Of a stretch of DNA of 64,000 nucleotides, positions 52,304 through 60,583 are shown piece after piece. Numbering within the stretch: the stretch's first letter is position 1; each line of letters opens with the position of its first letter. Made by a program: the position numbers and the translations under genes. The notes under the pieces are model-generated. The model was not told the DNA's origin and made no database searches. It was given only the letters and a program-made list of their open reading frames with translations. This DNA is from CAYUWH01 sp964448615 (GTDB lineage: Bacteria; Patescibacteriota; Gracilibacteria; Peribacterales; Peribacteraceae), in contig CAYUWH010000003.1 of assembly GCA_964448615.1 (NCBI GenBank), positions 1-64,000 on the forward strand. Reading direction: 5' to 3'.

Positions 52304-52720
52304 ATGGATGAAAAGATCGTGACCATCGAAAAAGGCGGCATTACCTATGCAGTCTTTTACCACAGCATTTCCGCTGAAGGAGGTGCGCGTTTCTTGACAG
52401 ACCCGAAGGAAGAATTCCAAGCAGGCGTGATGGAACGCGCGAAAGGGTATGTTGTGCAGCCGCATGCGCATCCGCGTGGCGAGCGTGGCGTACAGGGTTT
52501 CAGTGAATTCCTCTACATTGAGAAAGGTTCGATCCGCGTGACGGTCTATGATGAAGAGTGGAATATCCTTGGTGTGCATGTGCTTGGTCCGAGTGATTTT
52601 CTGCTCTTCCATCGTGGAGGACATAGCGTGGAAGTGATCGAAGATTGCCGTATGGTCGAGGTGAAGCAAGGGCCGTATCTCGGCAATGCAACGCGCAAGA
52701 ATTTTCAGCCTCCGCTATGA
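52304..52720 (+). CDS. Cupin-domain protein
   Basis: A 138-residue single-domain cupin. VVQPHAHPRGERGVQGFSEF is the first cupin motif with its metal-binding His residues, and FLLFHRGGHSVEVIEDCRMV is the second. Such proteins next to aminotransferases may be sugar isomerases (FdtA/WxcM-like), but no signature for that is clear. TACCAT lies seven bases before the ATG. It overlaps the aminotransferase by four bases. Confidence 0.8.
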   Translation: MDEKIVTIEKGGITYAVFYHSISAEGGARFLTDPKEEFQAGVMERAKGYVVQPHAHPRGERGVQGFSEFLYIEKGSIRVTVYDEEWNILGVHVLGPSDFLLFHRGGHSVEVIEDCRMVEVKQGPYLGNATRKNFQPPL

Positions 52721-53838
52721 AAGTCCCCGTCAACGAACCCGTCATTGCGCCCGAAGCGCGGCAATACGTGATCGATGCGCTCGATACCGGGTGGATTTCG
52801 TCTGCCGGTCCCATGATCACGCGGTTCGAACAGGAGTTTGCGGCGTACCTCGGCATGCAGCATGGCATTGCGGTGATGAATGGAACGGCTGCACTGCACC
52901 TGGCATTACTCTGTCTTGATATCGGTCCCGGCGATGAGGTGATTGTCCCGGATTCCACCATGATCGCGACCGTCACGGCCGTGATGTACACGGGCGCCAT
53001 GCCGGTGTTCGTGGATATCGAGCGAGAAACGTTTGCGATCGATCCCGCGAAGATCGAAGCGGCCATCACGCCCAAAACCAAAGCCATCATGCCCGTGCAT
53101 TTGTTCGGGCATAGCGCGGATATGGATCCGATTCTGGCAATCGCGGAGAAGCACAAGCTCTTTGTGGTGGAAGATGCCGCAGAAGTGCATGGCGCCACCT
53201 ACAAGGGCCGCAAGTGTGGTTCGATGGGAGTCATCAATTGTTTTAGCTTCTATGCGAACAAGATCATCTCCACCGGTGAAGGCGGTATGCTCGTGACCAA
53301 CGATGCCACGCTTGCAGAGCGCGCGAAGCGCCTGAGAGATTTGGCACACAGTGCGCAGAAGCGCTTTGTGCACACAGAACTCGGCTACAACTATCGCATG
53401 ACGAATCTCCAGGCGGCGCTCGGTGTCGGGAATCTTGCGCACATCGGAGAGTATCTTGAGAAGAAGCAGTGGATGGGCAAACGGTACGCGGAGGAATTGT
53501 CGGGCATTGCCGGTTTGCGCTTGCCCATCACGAAAGACTACGCGACGAATGTGTACTGGATGTATGCGGTCTTGGTTGAAGATGCGTTCGGGATGACGAA
53601 AGATGCGCTGCGTGCGAAGTTGCTCGAGAAGGGAATCGATACGCGCGATTTCTTTTATCCGTGTCACAGCCAGCCATTTCTGAAGGATCATCCGCAGGCG
53701 GGGAACTCATTTCCTGTCAGCGAAGAGGTTGCGCAGCGCGGCTTTTATCTTCCGTCGGGCATGGCGCTTGCGGAAGAGCAGTTGCGCTATGTATGCGAGA
53801 TGATTCGTCAGATTGCTCGGTCAGTGGACCTTACGTAA
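52717..53838 (+). CDS. DegT-family aminotransferase (perosamine synthase-like)
   Basis: A 373-residue PLP aminotransferase. VPVNEPVIAPEARQYVIDAL and GWISSAGPMITRFEQEFAAY resemble GDP-perosamine synthases; VMNGTAALHLALLCL binds phosphate; VVEDAAEVHGATYKGRKCGS holds the Asp; FSFYANKIISTGEGGM carries the lysine. With GMD in the same locus, GDP-perosamine synthesis is plausible. The start overlaps the cupin stop; the longer open frame is rejected. Confidence 0.9.
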   Translation: MKVPVNEPVIAPEARQYVIDALDTGWISSAGPMITRFEQEFAAYLGMQHGIAVMNGTAALHLALLCLDIGPGDEVIVPDSTMIATVTAVMYTGAMPVFVDIERETFAIDPAKIEAAITPKTKAIMPVHLFGHSADMDPILAIAEKHKLFVVEDAAEVHGATYKGRKCGSMGVINCFSFYANKIISTGEGGMLVTNDATLAERAKRLRDLAHSAQKRFVHTELGYNYRMTNLQAALGVGNLAHIGEYLEKKQWMGKRYAEELSGIAGLRLPITKDYATNVYWMYAVLVEDAFGMTKDALRAKLLEKGIDTRDFFYPCHSQPFLKDHPQAGNSFPVSEEVAQRGFYLPSGMALAEEQLRYVCEMIRQIARSVDLT

Positions 53839-53847
53839 GGTCCACTG
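53822..53847. promoter_or_regulatory. Perfect 26-bp palindrome over a stop codon
   Basis: A perfect inverted repeat with no loop centred at 53834/53835, containing the aminotransferase stop codon. No T-tract follows. It could be a bidirectional stop signal or a protein-binding site. Confidence 0.6.
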
Positions 53848-53885
53848 CTTCGCTAGACTGGAATTCTCGCTTTCCCGTGTTTTTC

Positions 53886-54602
53886 ATGCACCTCAAGCCC
53901 GCTAGCATTTCGGTGGTGATGCCTTCGTACAATGAGAAAGATAATATCGTCGAAGCGATCACGCGCATCGAGCAGTCGTTGGGTGAAGCATTGCTCGAAA
54001 TCGTCATTGTCGATGACAACAGTCCGGACCTCACGTGGAAGATCGTGGAAGATCTTCGCAATCCCAAGTGTCGTCTTATTCGGCGCATGGACAAGCGTGG
54101 GCTCGCATCTGCGCTTGCCGATGGCACCAAAGCCGCGAAGGGGGAATACGTGGTGTGGCTCGATTGCGATTTGGGAATCCCTCCCGAAGACATTCAAAAA
54201 CTCGTCGAGCAACTCGATCAGTATGATATTGCGATTGGTTCGCGCTATATGCCCGGCGGCATGGATACGCGTCCGAAGTTCCGCGCGTTTTTGAGTTTGG
54301 TCTTCAATACGTACGCTCGCATCATTCTCGGCTATAAGTTCTGGGATTGGACCTCCGGCTTTGCCGCCGCGCGGAAAACGGCGTTGGATCTCGCGCCGCT
54401 TTCCGAGAACGGATTCGGCGAATACTTCATCGAATGGGTGTATGACGCGTTTGGGAAAAAGCTGCGCATCGTGGAAGTGCCGTATCGGTACGGATTGCGG
54501 AAGGCGGGCGTTTCGAAGACGGATGGCAATATCCGGGTCTTTTTGAAGCTCGGTTTCAACTATGCATCGAGAGTGTTAGCCATTAGGATGGGACGGAAAT
54601 GA
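53886..54602 (+). CDS. Glycosyltransferase family 2 (Dpm1-like)
   Basis: A 238-residue GT2 enzyme. SISVVMPSYNEKDNIVEAIT, EIVIVDDNSPDLTWKIV, YVVWLDCDLGIPPEDI (DCD), then WTSGFAAARKTALDL and YRYGLRKAGVSKT. Similar to polyprenyl-phosphate mannose synthases. ATG at 53886 is chosen over the long open frame that overlaps the upstream gene. It overlaps the methyltransferase by four bases. Confidence 0.88.
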   Translation: MHLKPASISVVMPSYNEKDNIVEAITRIEQSLGEALLEIVIVDDNSPDLTWKIVEDLRNPKCRLIRRMDKRGLASALADGTKAAKGEYVVWLDCDLGIPPEDIQKLVEQLDQYDIAIGSRYMPGGMDTRPKFRAFLSLVFNTYARIILGYKFWDWTSGFAAARKTALDLAPLSENGFGEYFIEWVYDAFGKKLRIVEVPYRYGLRKAGVSKTDGNIRVFLKLGFNYASRVLAIRMGRK

Positions 54603-55861
54603 GTACTTCTTCCGCGATTCCCCCAACAACGAGCATTACGCGCTGTCGTGAATGCGGCAGTGAAAACATCACGGATCTCTATTCGATCGGGAATTTGTAC
54701 GTGTCCGATTTCGTCCCGGCCGATAAAGTCCACGCCGGCATCAAGGCGCCGCTGGAGATGGTGATGTGCGAACAGTGTTCATTGGTGCAGCTGCGTCACA
54801 CCGCGCCGCAGGAAATTCTCTATAGTAGATTTTATTGGTATCGCTCCGGCGTGACGGACACCATGAAAAAGGCGCTGAGGAATATCACGAGCGACATCGA
54901 GAAGCGCATTCCACTGAAGGCTGGAGATATCGTTCTGGATATTGGCTCCAATGACGGGACCATGTTGCGGACCTACGAAGTGCCCGGACTCGTGAAGGTT
55001 GGTGTAGAGCCAGCGTCGAACTTGGCAGTAGAAGGCGCGAGAGGGCTTGATGAGTTCATCAATGATTTCTGGATCTATGAGAACTATCAAAAGGTGGTGC
55101 CCAAGAAGGCGAAAGTAATCACGGCAATCGGGATGTTTTACGATATGGAAGATCCCAACCAATTTATTCGGGATGCGGCGTATGCGCTTGAGGATGACGG
55201 CGTGTTCATCGCGCAGCTGATGTGTCTGAAAAACATGTTGGATACCAACGACGTGGGGAATATCTGCCACGAACATTTGGAATTCTATTCGCTCTCGGCG
55301 CTCGAATATTTGTTTGAGAAAAATGGCTTCACACTGATCGATATTGAGCACAACAATGTGAATAACGGGAGCTACCGCGTGTATGCCGGCTTGAAAAATG
55401 GCAATCCGCCGAAGATGCCTGAGGGTGCTGCGGAGAGACTCAAGAAATATCGCGATGACGAACAATCGCTGACGGACAAGAAGGTACATGCGGATTTCTT
55501 CGCGAGAATCGAAGCGCAGAAAAAGGCCTGCGTCGATTTCGTGAAAGCCGAAGTTGCAAAGGGAAAGCGTGTATGGATCTACGGAGCTTCCACGAAGGGA
55601 AACACGATCCTCCAGTATTACGGCTTGGATCACACCTTGATCGAAGGCGCCTCCGAGCGCAGTCCGGAGAAGTGGGGGAAAGTGACGGTTGGCACCGGTA
55701 TTCCCATTTTCTCGGAAGAAGACGCGCGCAAAGCGAATCCCGATTACTTCCTCGTATTGCCGTACACCTTCTTTGATGAGTTCTACCGCCGCGAGGAAGC
55801 CTGGCGAAATGGCGGCGGGAAGTTTATCGTACCTCTCCCTGAGTTCCGGGTTGTTGCATAA
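54599..55861 (+). CDS. Sugar C-methyltransferase
   Basis: A 420-residue three-part methyltransferase. The N-terminal zinc-binding region has CRECGSENITD and MVMCEQCSLVQLRH; the middle SAM domain has DIVLDIGSNDGTML; the C-terminal part has KRVWIYGASTKGNTILQYYG. This matches NDP-sugar C-methyltransferases (TylC3-like). HEHLEFYSLSALEYLFEKNG carries the His-Glu-His typical of the active site. It is coupled to the upstream GT2. Confidence 0.9.
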   Translation: MSTSSAIPPTTSITRCRECGSENITDLYSIGNLYVSDFVPADKVHAGIKAPLEMVMCEQCSLVQLRHTAPQEILYSRFYWYRSGVTDTMKKALRNITSDIEKRIPLKAGDIVLDIGSNDGTMLRTYEVPGLVKVGVEPASNLAVEGARGLDEFINDFWIYENYQKVVPKKAKVITAIGMFYDMEDPNQFIRDAAYALEDDGVFIAQLMCLKNMLDTNDVGNICHEHLEFYSLSALEYLFEKNGFTLIDIEHNNVNNGSYRVYAGLKNGNPPKMPEGAAERLKKYRDDEQSLTDKKVHADFFARIEAQKKACVDFVKAEVAKGKRVWIYGASTKGNTILQYYGLDHTLIEGASERSPEKWGKVTVGTGIPIFSEEDARKANPDYFLVLPYTFFDEFYRREEAWRNGGGKFIVPLPEFRVVA

Positions 55862-55863
55862 CT

Positions 55864-56838
55864 ATGGCCAAAAAAGCTCTCATTACAGGCATTACCGGCC
55901 AAGACGGCAGTCATCTTGCGGAGTTGTTGCTGAGCAAGGGTTACGAAGTGCACGGCCTGTATCGCCATACGGCGACCGGGAATTTGCGCAATATCGAACA
56001 TCTTTTGGAGAAGATCACGCTCCATCGCGGCGATCTCGGAGACGTGCCGTCGCTCTATCGCATCATCCAATCGGTTCGTCCTCAGGAAATTTATAACGAA
56101 GGCGATCAGGATCATGCAGGCTGGAGTTACGATCTCACGGATTATGCTGCGGATATCACGGGCTCCGCGCCGGGCCGTATTTTGGAAATCATCCGCCAGA
56201 CCGATCCGACGATTCGCTTCTTCCAGCCGTTGACCTCGAACATGTTTGGGAAGACGGATTATGAGAAGCAGAATGAAGAAACGCCGTTGATGCCGCAGAG
56301 TCCGTATGCGTGTGCAAAGGCGTATGCGTGGATGGTGACGAAGTATTATCGCCAGGTTCATAAAATCTTCGCCTCGACCGCGATCTTCTTCAATCATGAA
56401 TCCACGCGCCGCACGGAGGCATATGTGTCTCGCAAAATCACGAAAGCCGTCGCGCGGATTTCATTGGGATTGCAGAAGAAATTGTATTTGGGAGACATGG
56501 ATGCGAAGTTGGATTTTGGGTTTGCAGGGGAGTACATGGAAGCGGCATGGAATATTCTGCAATTGGATACGCCGGATGATTTCGTGATTGGAACCGGCGA
56601 AGCACACTCGGTGCGAGAGTTTGTGGAAGAAGCGTTCCGTCTTGTTGGATTGAATTCCGCGGAGTACGTCGAAGTGGATCCGAAATTATTGCGTCCAGGA
56701 AAGACCAGCACGCTCATTGCGGATTATGCCAAAGCCAATAAAGCCTTCGGCTTCGAGCCGAAAGTGAAATACAAAGAGCTCGTGAAACTCATGCTGGAGC
56801 ATGATGTGGAGGTGGAGAAGAGGAATGCAGGGAAGTGA
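55864..56838 (+). CDS. GDP-mannose 4,6-dehydratase-like protein with altered active site
   Basis: A 324-residue SDR close to GMD. ALITGITGQDGSHLAELLL binds NADP and YACAK (148-152) keeps YxxxK. Two key regions differ from the canonical GMD at 60584-61687: NLAAQSHVGVSF is NEGDQDHAGWSY (78-89), and ASSSELYG is PLTSNMFG (122-129), so the catalytic Glu becomes Asn 126. It is therefore probably not a normal 4,6-dehydratase; a different sugar reaction or a structural role is possible. It starts two bases after the methyltransferase stop. Confidence 0.85.
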   Translation: MAKKALITGITGQDGSHLAELLLSKGYEVHGLYRHTATGNLRNIEHLLEKITLHRGDLGDVPSLYRIIQSVRPQEIYNEGDQDHAGWSYDLTDYAADITGSAPGRILEIIRQTDPTIRFFQPLTSNMFGKTDYEKQNEETPLMPQSPYACAKAYAWMVTKYYRQVHKIFASTAIFFNHESTRRTEAYVSRKITKAVARISLGLQKKLYLGDMDAKLDFGFAGEYMEAAWNILQLDTPDDFVIGTGEAHSVREFVEEAFRLVGLNSAEYVEVDPKLLRPGKTSTLIADYAKANKAFGFEPKVKYKELVKLMLEHDVEVEKRNAGK

Positions 56839-56842
56839 GGAT

Positions 56843-57106
56843 TTATAATTGGTATGCATCCTTGCGATGTTTTACTGCAAGGACAAACAGGATCGAGATG
56901 CGATCATTTTTCACATCGACGAGAATACGATAGTCACCCACACGAAAACGATGACTGCCGAAATCGGAATTTTTCAGGGGTTTTGCAAAGGAAAGAGGAT
57001 CTTCTTGGGCTACAAACCATTGCATTTTCTCAACGATTCTACGAGCAAGCTTTGGTGGAAGCTTCGTTAAGCTTTTTACGGCAGGCTCGGCAAATACCAA
57101 TTTCAT
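56843..57106 (-). CDS. RelE/ParE-family toxin
   Basis: An 87-residue protein of the RelE/ParE fold. KLVFAEPAVKSLTKLPPKLA at the start, and HRFRVGDYRILVDVKND followed by ISILFVLAVKHRKDAY, are typical of RelE-like mRNA interferases acting on ribosomes. It overlaps the antitoxin stop by four bases, the usual antitoxin-first order. Confidence 0.9.
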   Translation of the reverse strand: MKLVFAEPAVKSLTKLPPKLARRIVEKMQWFVAQEDPLSFAKPLKNSDFGSHRFRVGDYRILVDVKNDRISILFVLAVKHRKDAYQL

Positions 57107-57348
57107 TGTTTAATCATATCAAGCACTTCCTCGGGCGAATAGACTTTTCCTGCTTTGATCGCTTTGCGAGCCTCGGCAACTTCTTTTGCCAAGGATTCCA
57201 GAGAATCTCCATTCGTGACTGGTGTCACATGAGCCACGGGTTCGGAATGTCTCATAATCACAAAATGCACATTCTTTTCCTGCGCCTCTTTCAGGAATTT
57301 AGTCATGTTTTCACGGAATGCGCGGATGCTGACGGTTTTGGTGGTCAT
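57103..57348 (-). CDS. Phd/YefM-family antitoxin
   Basis: An 81-residue antitoxin that should neutralise the downstream RelE-like toxin and repress its own promoter. TKTVSIRAFRENMTKFLKEA is the Phd/YefM DNA-binding N-terminus, and VIMRHSEPVAHVTPV the core strand; the C-terminal KVYSPEEVLDMIKQ would wrap the toxin. ATG at 57348 is chosen over the open frame from 57393. Confidence 0.88.
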   Translation of the reverse strand: MTTKTVSIRAFRENMTKFLKEAQEKNVHFVIMRHSEPVAHVTPVTNGDSLESLAKEVAEARKAIKAGKVYSPEEVLDMIKQ

Positions 57349-57384
57349 GGCAAAAAGAAAGAATGCATAAATAGTGTACACAAA

Positions 57385-57394
57385 TGTGATCACA
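57385..57394. promoter_or_regulatory. Candidate toxin-antitoxin operator
   Basis: The perfect palindrome TGTGATCACA, flanked by two ACAAATG direct repeats and near GTGTACAC, lies 37-46 bases upstream of the antitoxin start. Confidence 0.45.
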
Positions 57395-57450
57395 AATGCA
57401 ATAGATTGATTTGGAGGGGGAGAAGAGGAATGTGAGACAGTAATTTGAGT

Positions 57451-58101
57451 TTATAACTTAATAGTCCGAAGGTGAGGTATTTTTACCGTACCGCCATGAC
57501 TTTGTTTTCCATTGTTATGCGAAAAAGAGAACATGCCATTTTTTGTTTTATTGCTCTTTGCACAGCGAAAACGAGCTGGTTGCTGACAGCGAGGACATAG
57601 GAAGGCGACACCTAAACGATCTGCAATTTCACTGATGAGAGCAGTGAGATTTTTATTCTCTTCCAATGATCCATAATCGTTACCCTCTATTGTTCTTAAC
57701 AATTCGGCGAATGCCTCTTTGGATGGTTCGAGTACCTGTTCAACCGAAATAAGAAATTCTTGTAATTGTTCAAAGTGCGATGCCATCACTTTTTCTCGTT
57801 GAGTCTTGCCCGTCAATAACTCCTCAATCGACAACGAAAGTGCTTTGGCCAAAGCGAGTAGGGTGGAGAGACGAGGGTCTTCATCGAGGCTTTCAGCCAA
57901 AATGCGACTGACTGCCGATCTTGCATCGTTTATGGCAAAACCCATACGCACGCCAATTTCTTCCAGGGAGAGCCCCGAATATTCCACGGCCTCGCGGAGA
58001 TGGGTTTTGATTGCCCTAAAATTGGAGGATTCTGATTGGTCTACTACCTGTGATGGATCTTCTGGGTTGGACATCGCCTCCACTATATGTGAATTTGACA
58101 T
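57451..58101 (-). CDS. HTH (XRE-like) transcriptional regulator
   Basis: A 216-residue regulator. Residues 30-95 form a helix-turn-helix (LSLEEIGVRMGFAINDARSA and LSTLLALAKALSLSIEELLT). A coiled middle leads to a C-terminal part with C169-x2-C172 and C180 (FLCPRCQQPARFRC), a possible zinc knuckle. It is A+T-richer than the surroundings and is divergent from the 58189 gene. It may regulate itself or its neighbours. Confidence 0.8.
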   Translation of the reverse strand: MSNSHIVEAMSNPEDPSQVVDQSESSNFRAIKTHLREAVEYSGLSLEEIGVRMGFAINDARSAVSRILAESLDEDPRLSTLLALAKALSLSIEELLTGKTQREKVMASHFEQLQEFLISVEQVLEPSKEAFAELLRTIEGNDYGSLEENKNLTALISEIADRLGVAFLCPRCQQPARFRCAKSNKTKNGMFSFSHNNGKQSHGGTVKIPHLRTIKL

Positions 58102-58188
58102 AATTGCAATTTATATTAATATGTTTTATGTCGAGCCCATTGCTCGATGACTCAATAGTTCGTTCACACGAAGAGAAAAGGAGCAGTC

Positions 58189-58989
58189 ATGCGTATCTGG
58201 GAACGGTTCCCCGAAGTCGCGGCGCGGGTTCGCAAGTCGCACGAAGACGTCGGCCTCGTCGGGCATCATGACTGGGTCCACGCGTTTCGCGTGGCTGAGG
58301 TCGCGTATCAGTGCGCTCTCGAGGAGTGGCCCGACGATCCGCATACTGCGGAACTCGCGGGCCTCGCTGGCCTGTGCCACAACGCGGATCGGATCTTGCA
58401 GGAGCAGAGAAGCATCCGTCATCGGCAGGGACTGCTGGCGGCGGTGACGCCCGCCCTTCAGGGCATTCTCAACGAGGTGGACCTGAAGGCGATCACCACG
58501 GCTGTGCAGAAGATCAGCGTGAGTCGCCGCGATGTGCCGAGCCAGGACACGGCTGTACTTGTGACCATCTGGCTCAACGACGCACTGAATGCGGATGAGG
58601 CCGCAACGGTCATCGATGCGGTACTGAAGCATGACGGTCGCAACGGTGCCGGCGACTCGCGTGTCCTCATCGCCCTCCAAGACGGCGACCGCATCGTCAA
58701 CCTCGATACCGACCTGTTCGTTCGTTCCGGACAGTTCTACCACGAACTGCCGGTCTGGGACTACCGGTACGGTCTCAACGATCCCGAGGCGACCTACCGC
58801 AACCCGAAGACGGTCGCGCGCGACATCGATTACGCGCGTGAGTGGACGGATCCCGCGACTGCCGTCTGCGTGCGTACCCGCAAGGCCAAGGAGATGGCTG
58901 TCGAGCGTGTGAAGCTCTTCAACACCTTCTTCGATGCCCTGAAGGGTCAGCTGACCGAGGAAGGGATCATGCCCTATCCCTTCGCGTAA
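58189..58989 (+). CDS. HD-superfamily-like protein
   Basis: A 266-residue protein with partial HD-domain motifs: LVGHHDWVHAFRVAE (His 26, His 27, Asp 28), GLCHNADRIL, where the usual HD is HN (His 64, Asn 65), and ALQDGDRIVNLDT. HD proteins are metal-dependent phosphohydrolases; the altered pair leaves activity uncertain. It has AAAAGGAG before the ATG, a leader of tens of bases and a strong terminator, and a higher GC content than its neighbours, like the gene at 17162. Confidence 0.75.
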   Translation: MRIWERFPEVAARVRKSHEDVGLVGHHDWVHAFRVAEVAYQCALEEWPDDPHTAELAGLAGLCHNADRILQEQRSIRHRQGLLAAVTPALQGILNEVDLKAITTAVQKISVSRRDVPSQDTAVLVTIWLNDALNADEAATVIDAVLKHDGRNGAGDSRVLIALQDGDRIVNLDTDLFVRSGQFYHELPVWDYRYGLNDPEATYRNPKTVARDIDYAREWTDPATAVCVRTRKAKEMAVERVKLFNTFFDALKGQLTEEGIMPYPFA

Positions 58990-58997
58990 ACAACACA

Positions 58998-59028
58998 GCC
59001 ACGTCGCTCGCGAGCGACGTGGCATTTT
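58998..59028 (+). terminator. Intrinsic terminator of the 58189 gene
   Basis: A perfect 13-bp inverted repeat (GCCACGTCGCTCG and its complement) followed by ATTTTAT. Confidence 0.75.
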
Positions 59029-59095
59029 ATCGTGTCATAACTCATAGACATGCTCTTCTGTGTGCCATAAACTTGGCATACTCTTCCCTATTGCC

Positions 59096-59959
59096 ATGTC
59101 CAAAGGAACCTCCGCCTTCGTGAAACTCCGCAGAGCGCTTGCGCCATCGCTGCGTACTTTGCTGGAACACAGCGCGATTTTGCGGTACCTCGGCGTAAAG
59201 GCGATGTCGTCGTATCTCAAGCCGACGGTGCAGTGGGACGGACATACGGTCTCGGTTGATCCGACGGATTTCGGTGTGTCGTTTGAGTTGGAATCCACCG
59301 GTGAATACGAGGCGAAGTCGATGGAGTACTGCAAGAGTTTCCTCAAGCCTGGCATGACGTTCGTGGATGTCGGCGCCAACGTGGGACTCTTCACACTGAC
59401 GGCTGCGCGCCAAGTGGGACCAACGGGAAAAGTGTTCTCGTTCGAACCCGATGGCGGTAACTGCGGATTACTCAAGAAAAATATTGGACAGAACCACTAC
59501 GCCAATGTCACCGCAGTGCAGAAAGCCGTTACGGATCGCAGCGGCCAGTGCACGCTGTTTCAATCCGGCTTCAACACCGGTGACCACCGCACGTATCATG
59601 TTTCCGACGATCGCAAGCAAGTGACGATCGAATGCGTATCGCTCGACGACTATTTCCCGGCTGGTACCAAGATTGACATGATCAAGATGGATATCGAGGG
59701 GTCGGAAGAGACGGCGCTCAAAGGCATGGAGCGCATCATCAACGAACAGCGCCCTCAGCTGATTATCGAGTGTTGGCCGTCCATGCTGAAGAAAGCGGGT
59801 ACGAATCCACACCAGATGTTTAAATCGATCGAAGACCGTGGCTATGCGCTTTCCCTCATCGATGATGCATCCAATACCATCACGTCGCTCTCTGCGGAGA
59901 AGGCGGTGGATGAATGCATCGCCAAGGAAGTCGCGAATATTCTCTGTGTGCCACGCTGA
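59096..59959 (+). CDS. FkbM-family methyltransferase
   Basis: A 287-residue SAM-dependent methyltransferase. TFVDVGANVGLFTLTAARQV is the SAM loop, VFSFEPDGGNCGLLKKNI follows strand 2, and IDMIKMDIEGSEETALKGM is the FkbM signature. ATG at 59096 is chosen; the open frame from 59060 adds 12 residues. The GtrA gene starts on its stop codon (TGATG). Confidence 0.9.
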   Translation: MSKGTSAFVKLRRALAPSLRTLLEHSAILRYLGVKAMSSYLKPTVQWDGHTVSVDPTDFGVSFELESTGEYEAKSMEYCKSFLKPGMTFVDVGANVGLFTLTAARQVGPTGKVFSFEPDGGNCGLLKKNIGQNHYANVTAVQKAVTDRSGQCTLFQSGFNTGDHRTYHVSDDRKQVTIECVSLDDYFPAGTKIDMIKMDIEGSEETALKGMERIINEQRPQLIIECWPSMLKKAGTNPHQMFKSIEDRGYALSLIDDASNTITSLSAEKAVDECIAKEVANILCVPR

Positions 59960-60342
59960 TGATTACCATTCGCTCACTGCTCGCGCAATTTGTTGCGTAC
60001 CTCGCGAGCGGCGGAGCGGCGGCGATCTTGGCTCTCGCGTTTTATGCGGTGCTCGTGCAGGCGAATGTGTGGTACGTGGCGGCGTCCGTTCTCTCTGATG
60101 CGCTCGGGCTCTTGCTCGTGTTCGTGTTCAACAAATATCTCGTTTTCCAAAAGAAGGAAAAGACCATTCCCCATGTGGTGCGGTATGCCATCGTGCAAGT
60201 GGCGAATACCGTCATCCAGGCGGCGATTCTCTATGTGCTCGTCCAATTCGCCGGTATGGATAAAATTCTGGCGAGAATCATCAGTATCGGACTCTGTGTT
60301 CCGATGAATTTCCTACTGTATAAGTATTTCGTCTACATTTGA
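59959..60342 (+). CDS. GtrA-family membrane protein
   Basis: A 127-residue protein with four membrane helices (FVAYLASGGAAAILALAFY, VAASVLSDALGLLLVFVF, YAIVQVANTVIQAAILYVLV, IISIGLCVPMNFLLYKYFV) and the FNKYLVFQ loop typical of GtrA, which is thought to move polyprenyl-linked sugars across the membrane. Translation is coupled to the methyltransferase. Confidence 0.9.
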   Translation: MITIRSLLAQFVAYLASGGAAAILALAFYAVLVQANVWYVAASVLSDALGLLLVFVFNKYLVFQKKEKTIPHVVRYAIVQVANTVIQAAILYVLVQFAGMDKILARIISIGLCVPMNFLLYKYFVYI

Positions 60343-60428
60343 TCCGTCTTCGCCTGCGGGCTACGACGAGATCACGCCATTGTTATGTTGCCTTGTCATC
60401 TAATCTCACGTACTCTACCCACCTTTCT

Positions 60429-60482
60429 ATGACCAAGCGCGCTCTTATTACAGGCATTACCGGCCAGGACGGTTCCTATTTG
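60429..60482 (+). other. Duplicated gmd start before the assembly gap
   Basis: The 55 bases 60428-60482 are identical to 60583-60637, covering the gmd start codon and the first 18 codons. They end at the N run. This is a contig end, not a second gene. Confidence 0.9.
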
Positions 60483-60582
60483 NNNNNNNNNNNNNNNNNN
60501 NNNNNNNNNNNNNNNNNNNNNNNNNNNNNNNNNNNNNNNNNNNNNNNNNNNNNNNNNNNNNNNNNNNNNNNNNNNNNNNNNN
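60483..60582. other. 100-N scaffold gap
   Basis: Exactly 100 unknown bases, a conventional gap size. The flanking 55-bp identity suggests that the contigs overlap and that the real gap is zero or negative. Confidence 0.95.
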
Positions 60583-60583
60583 T

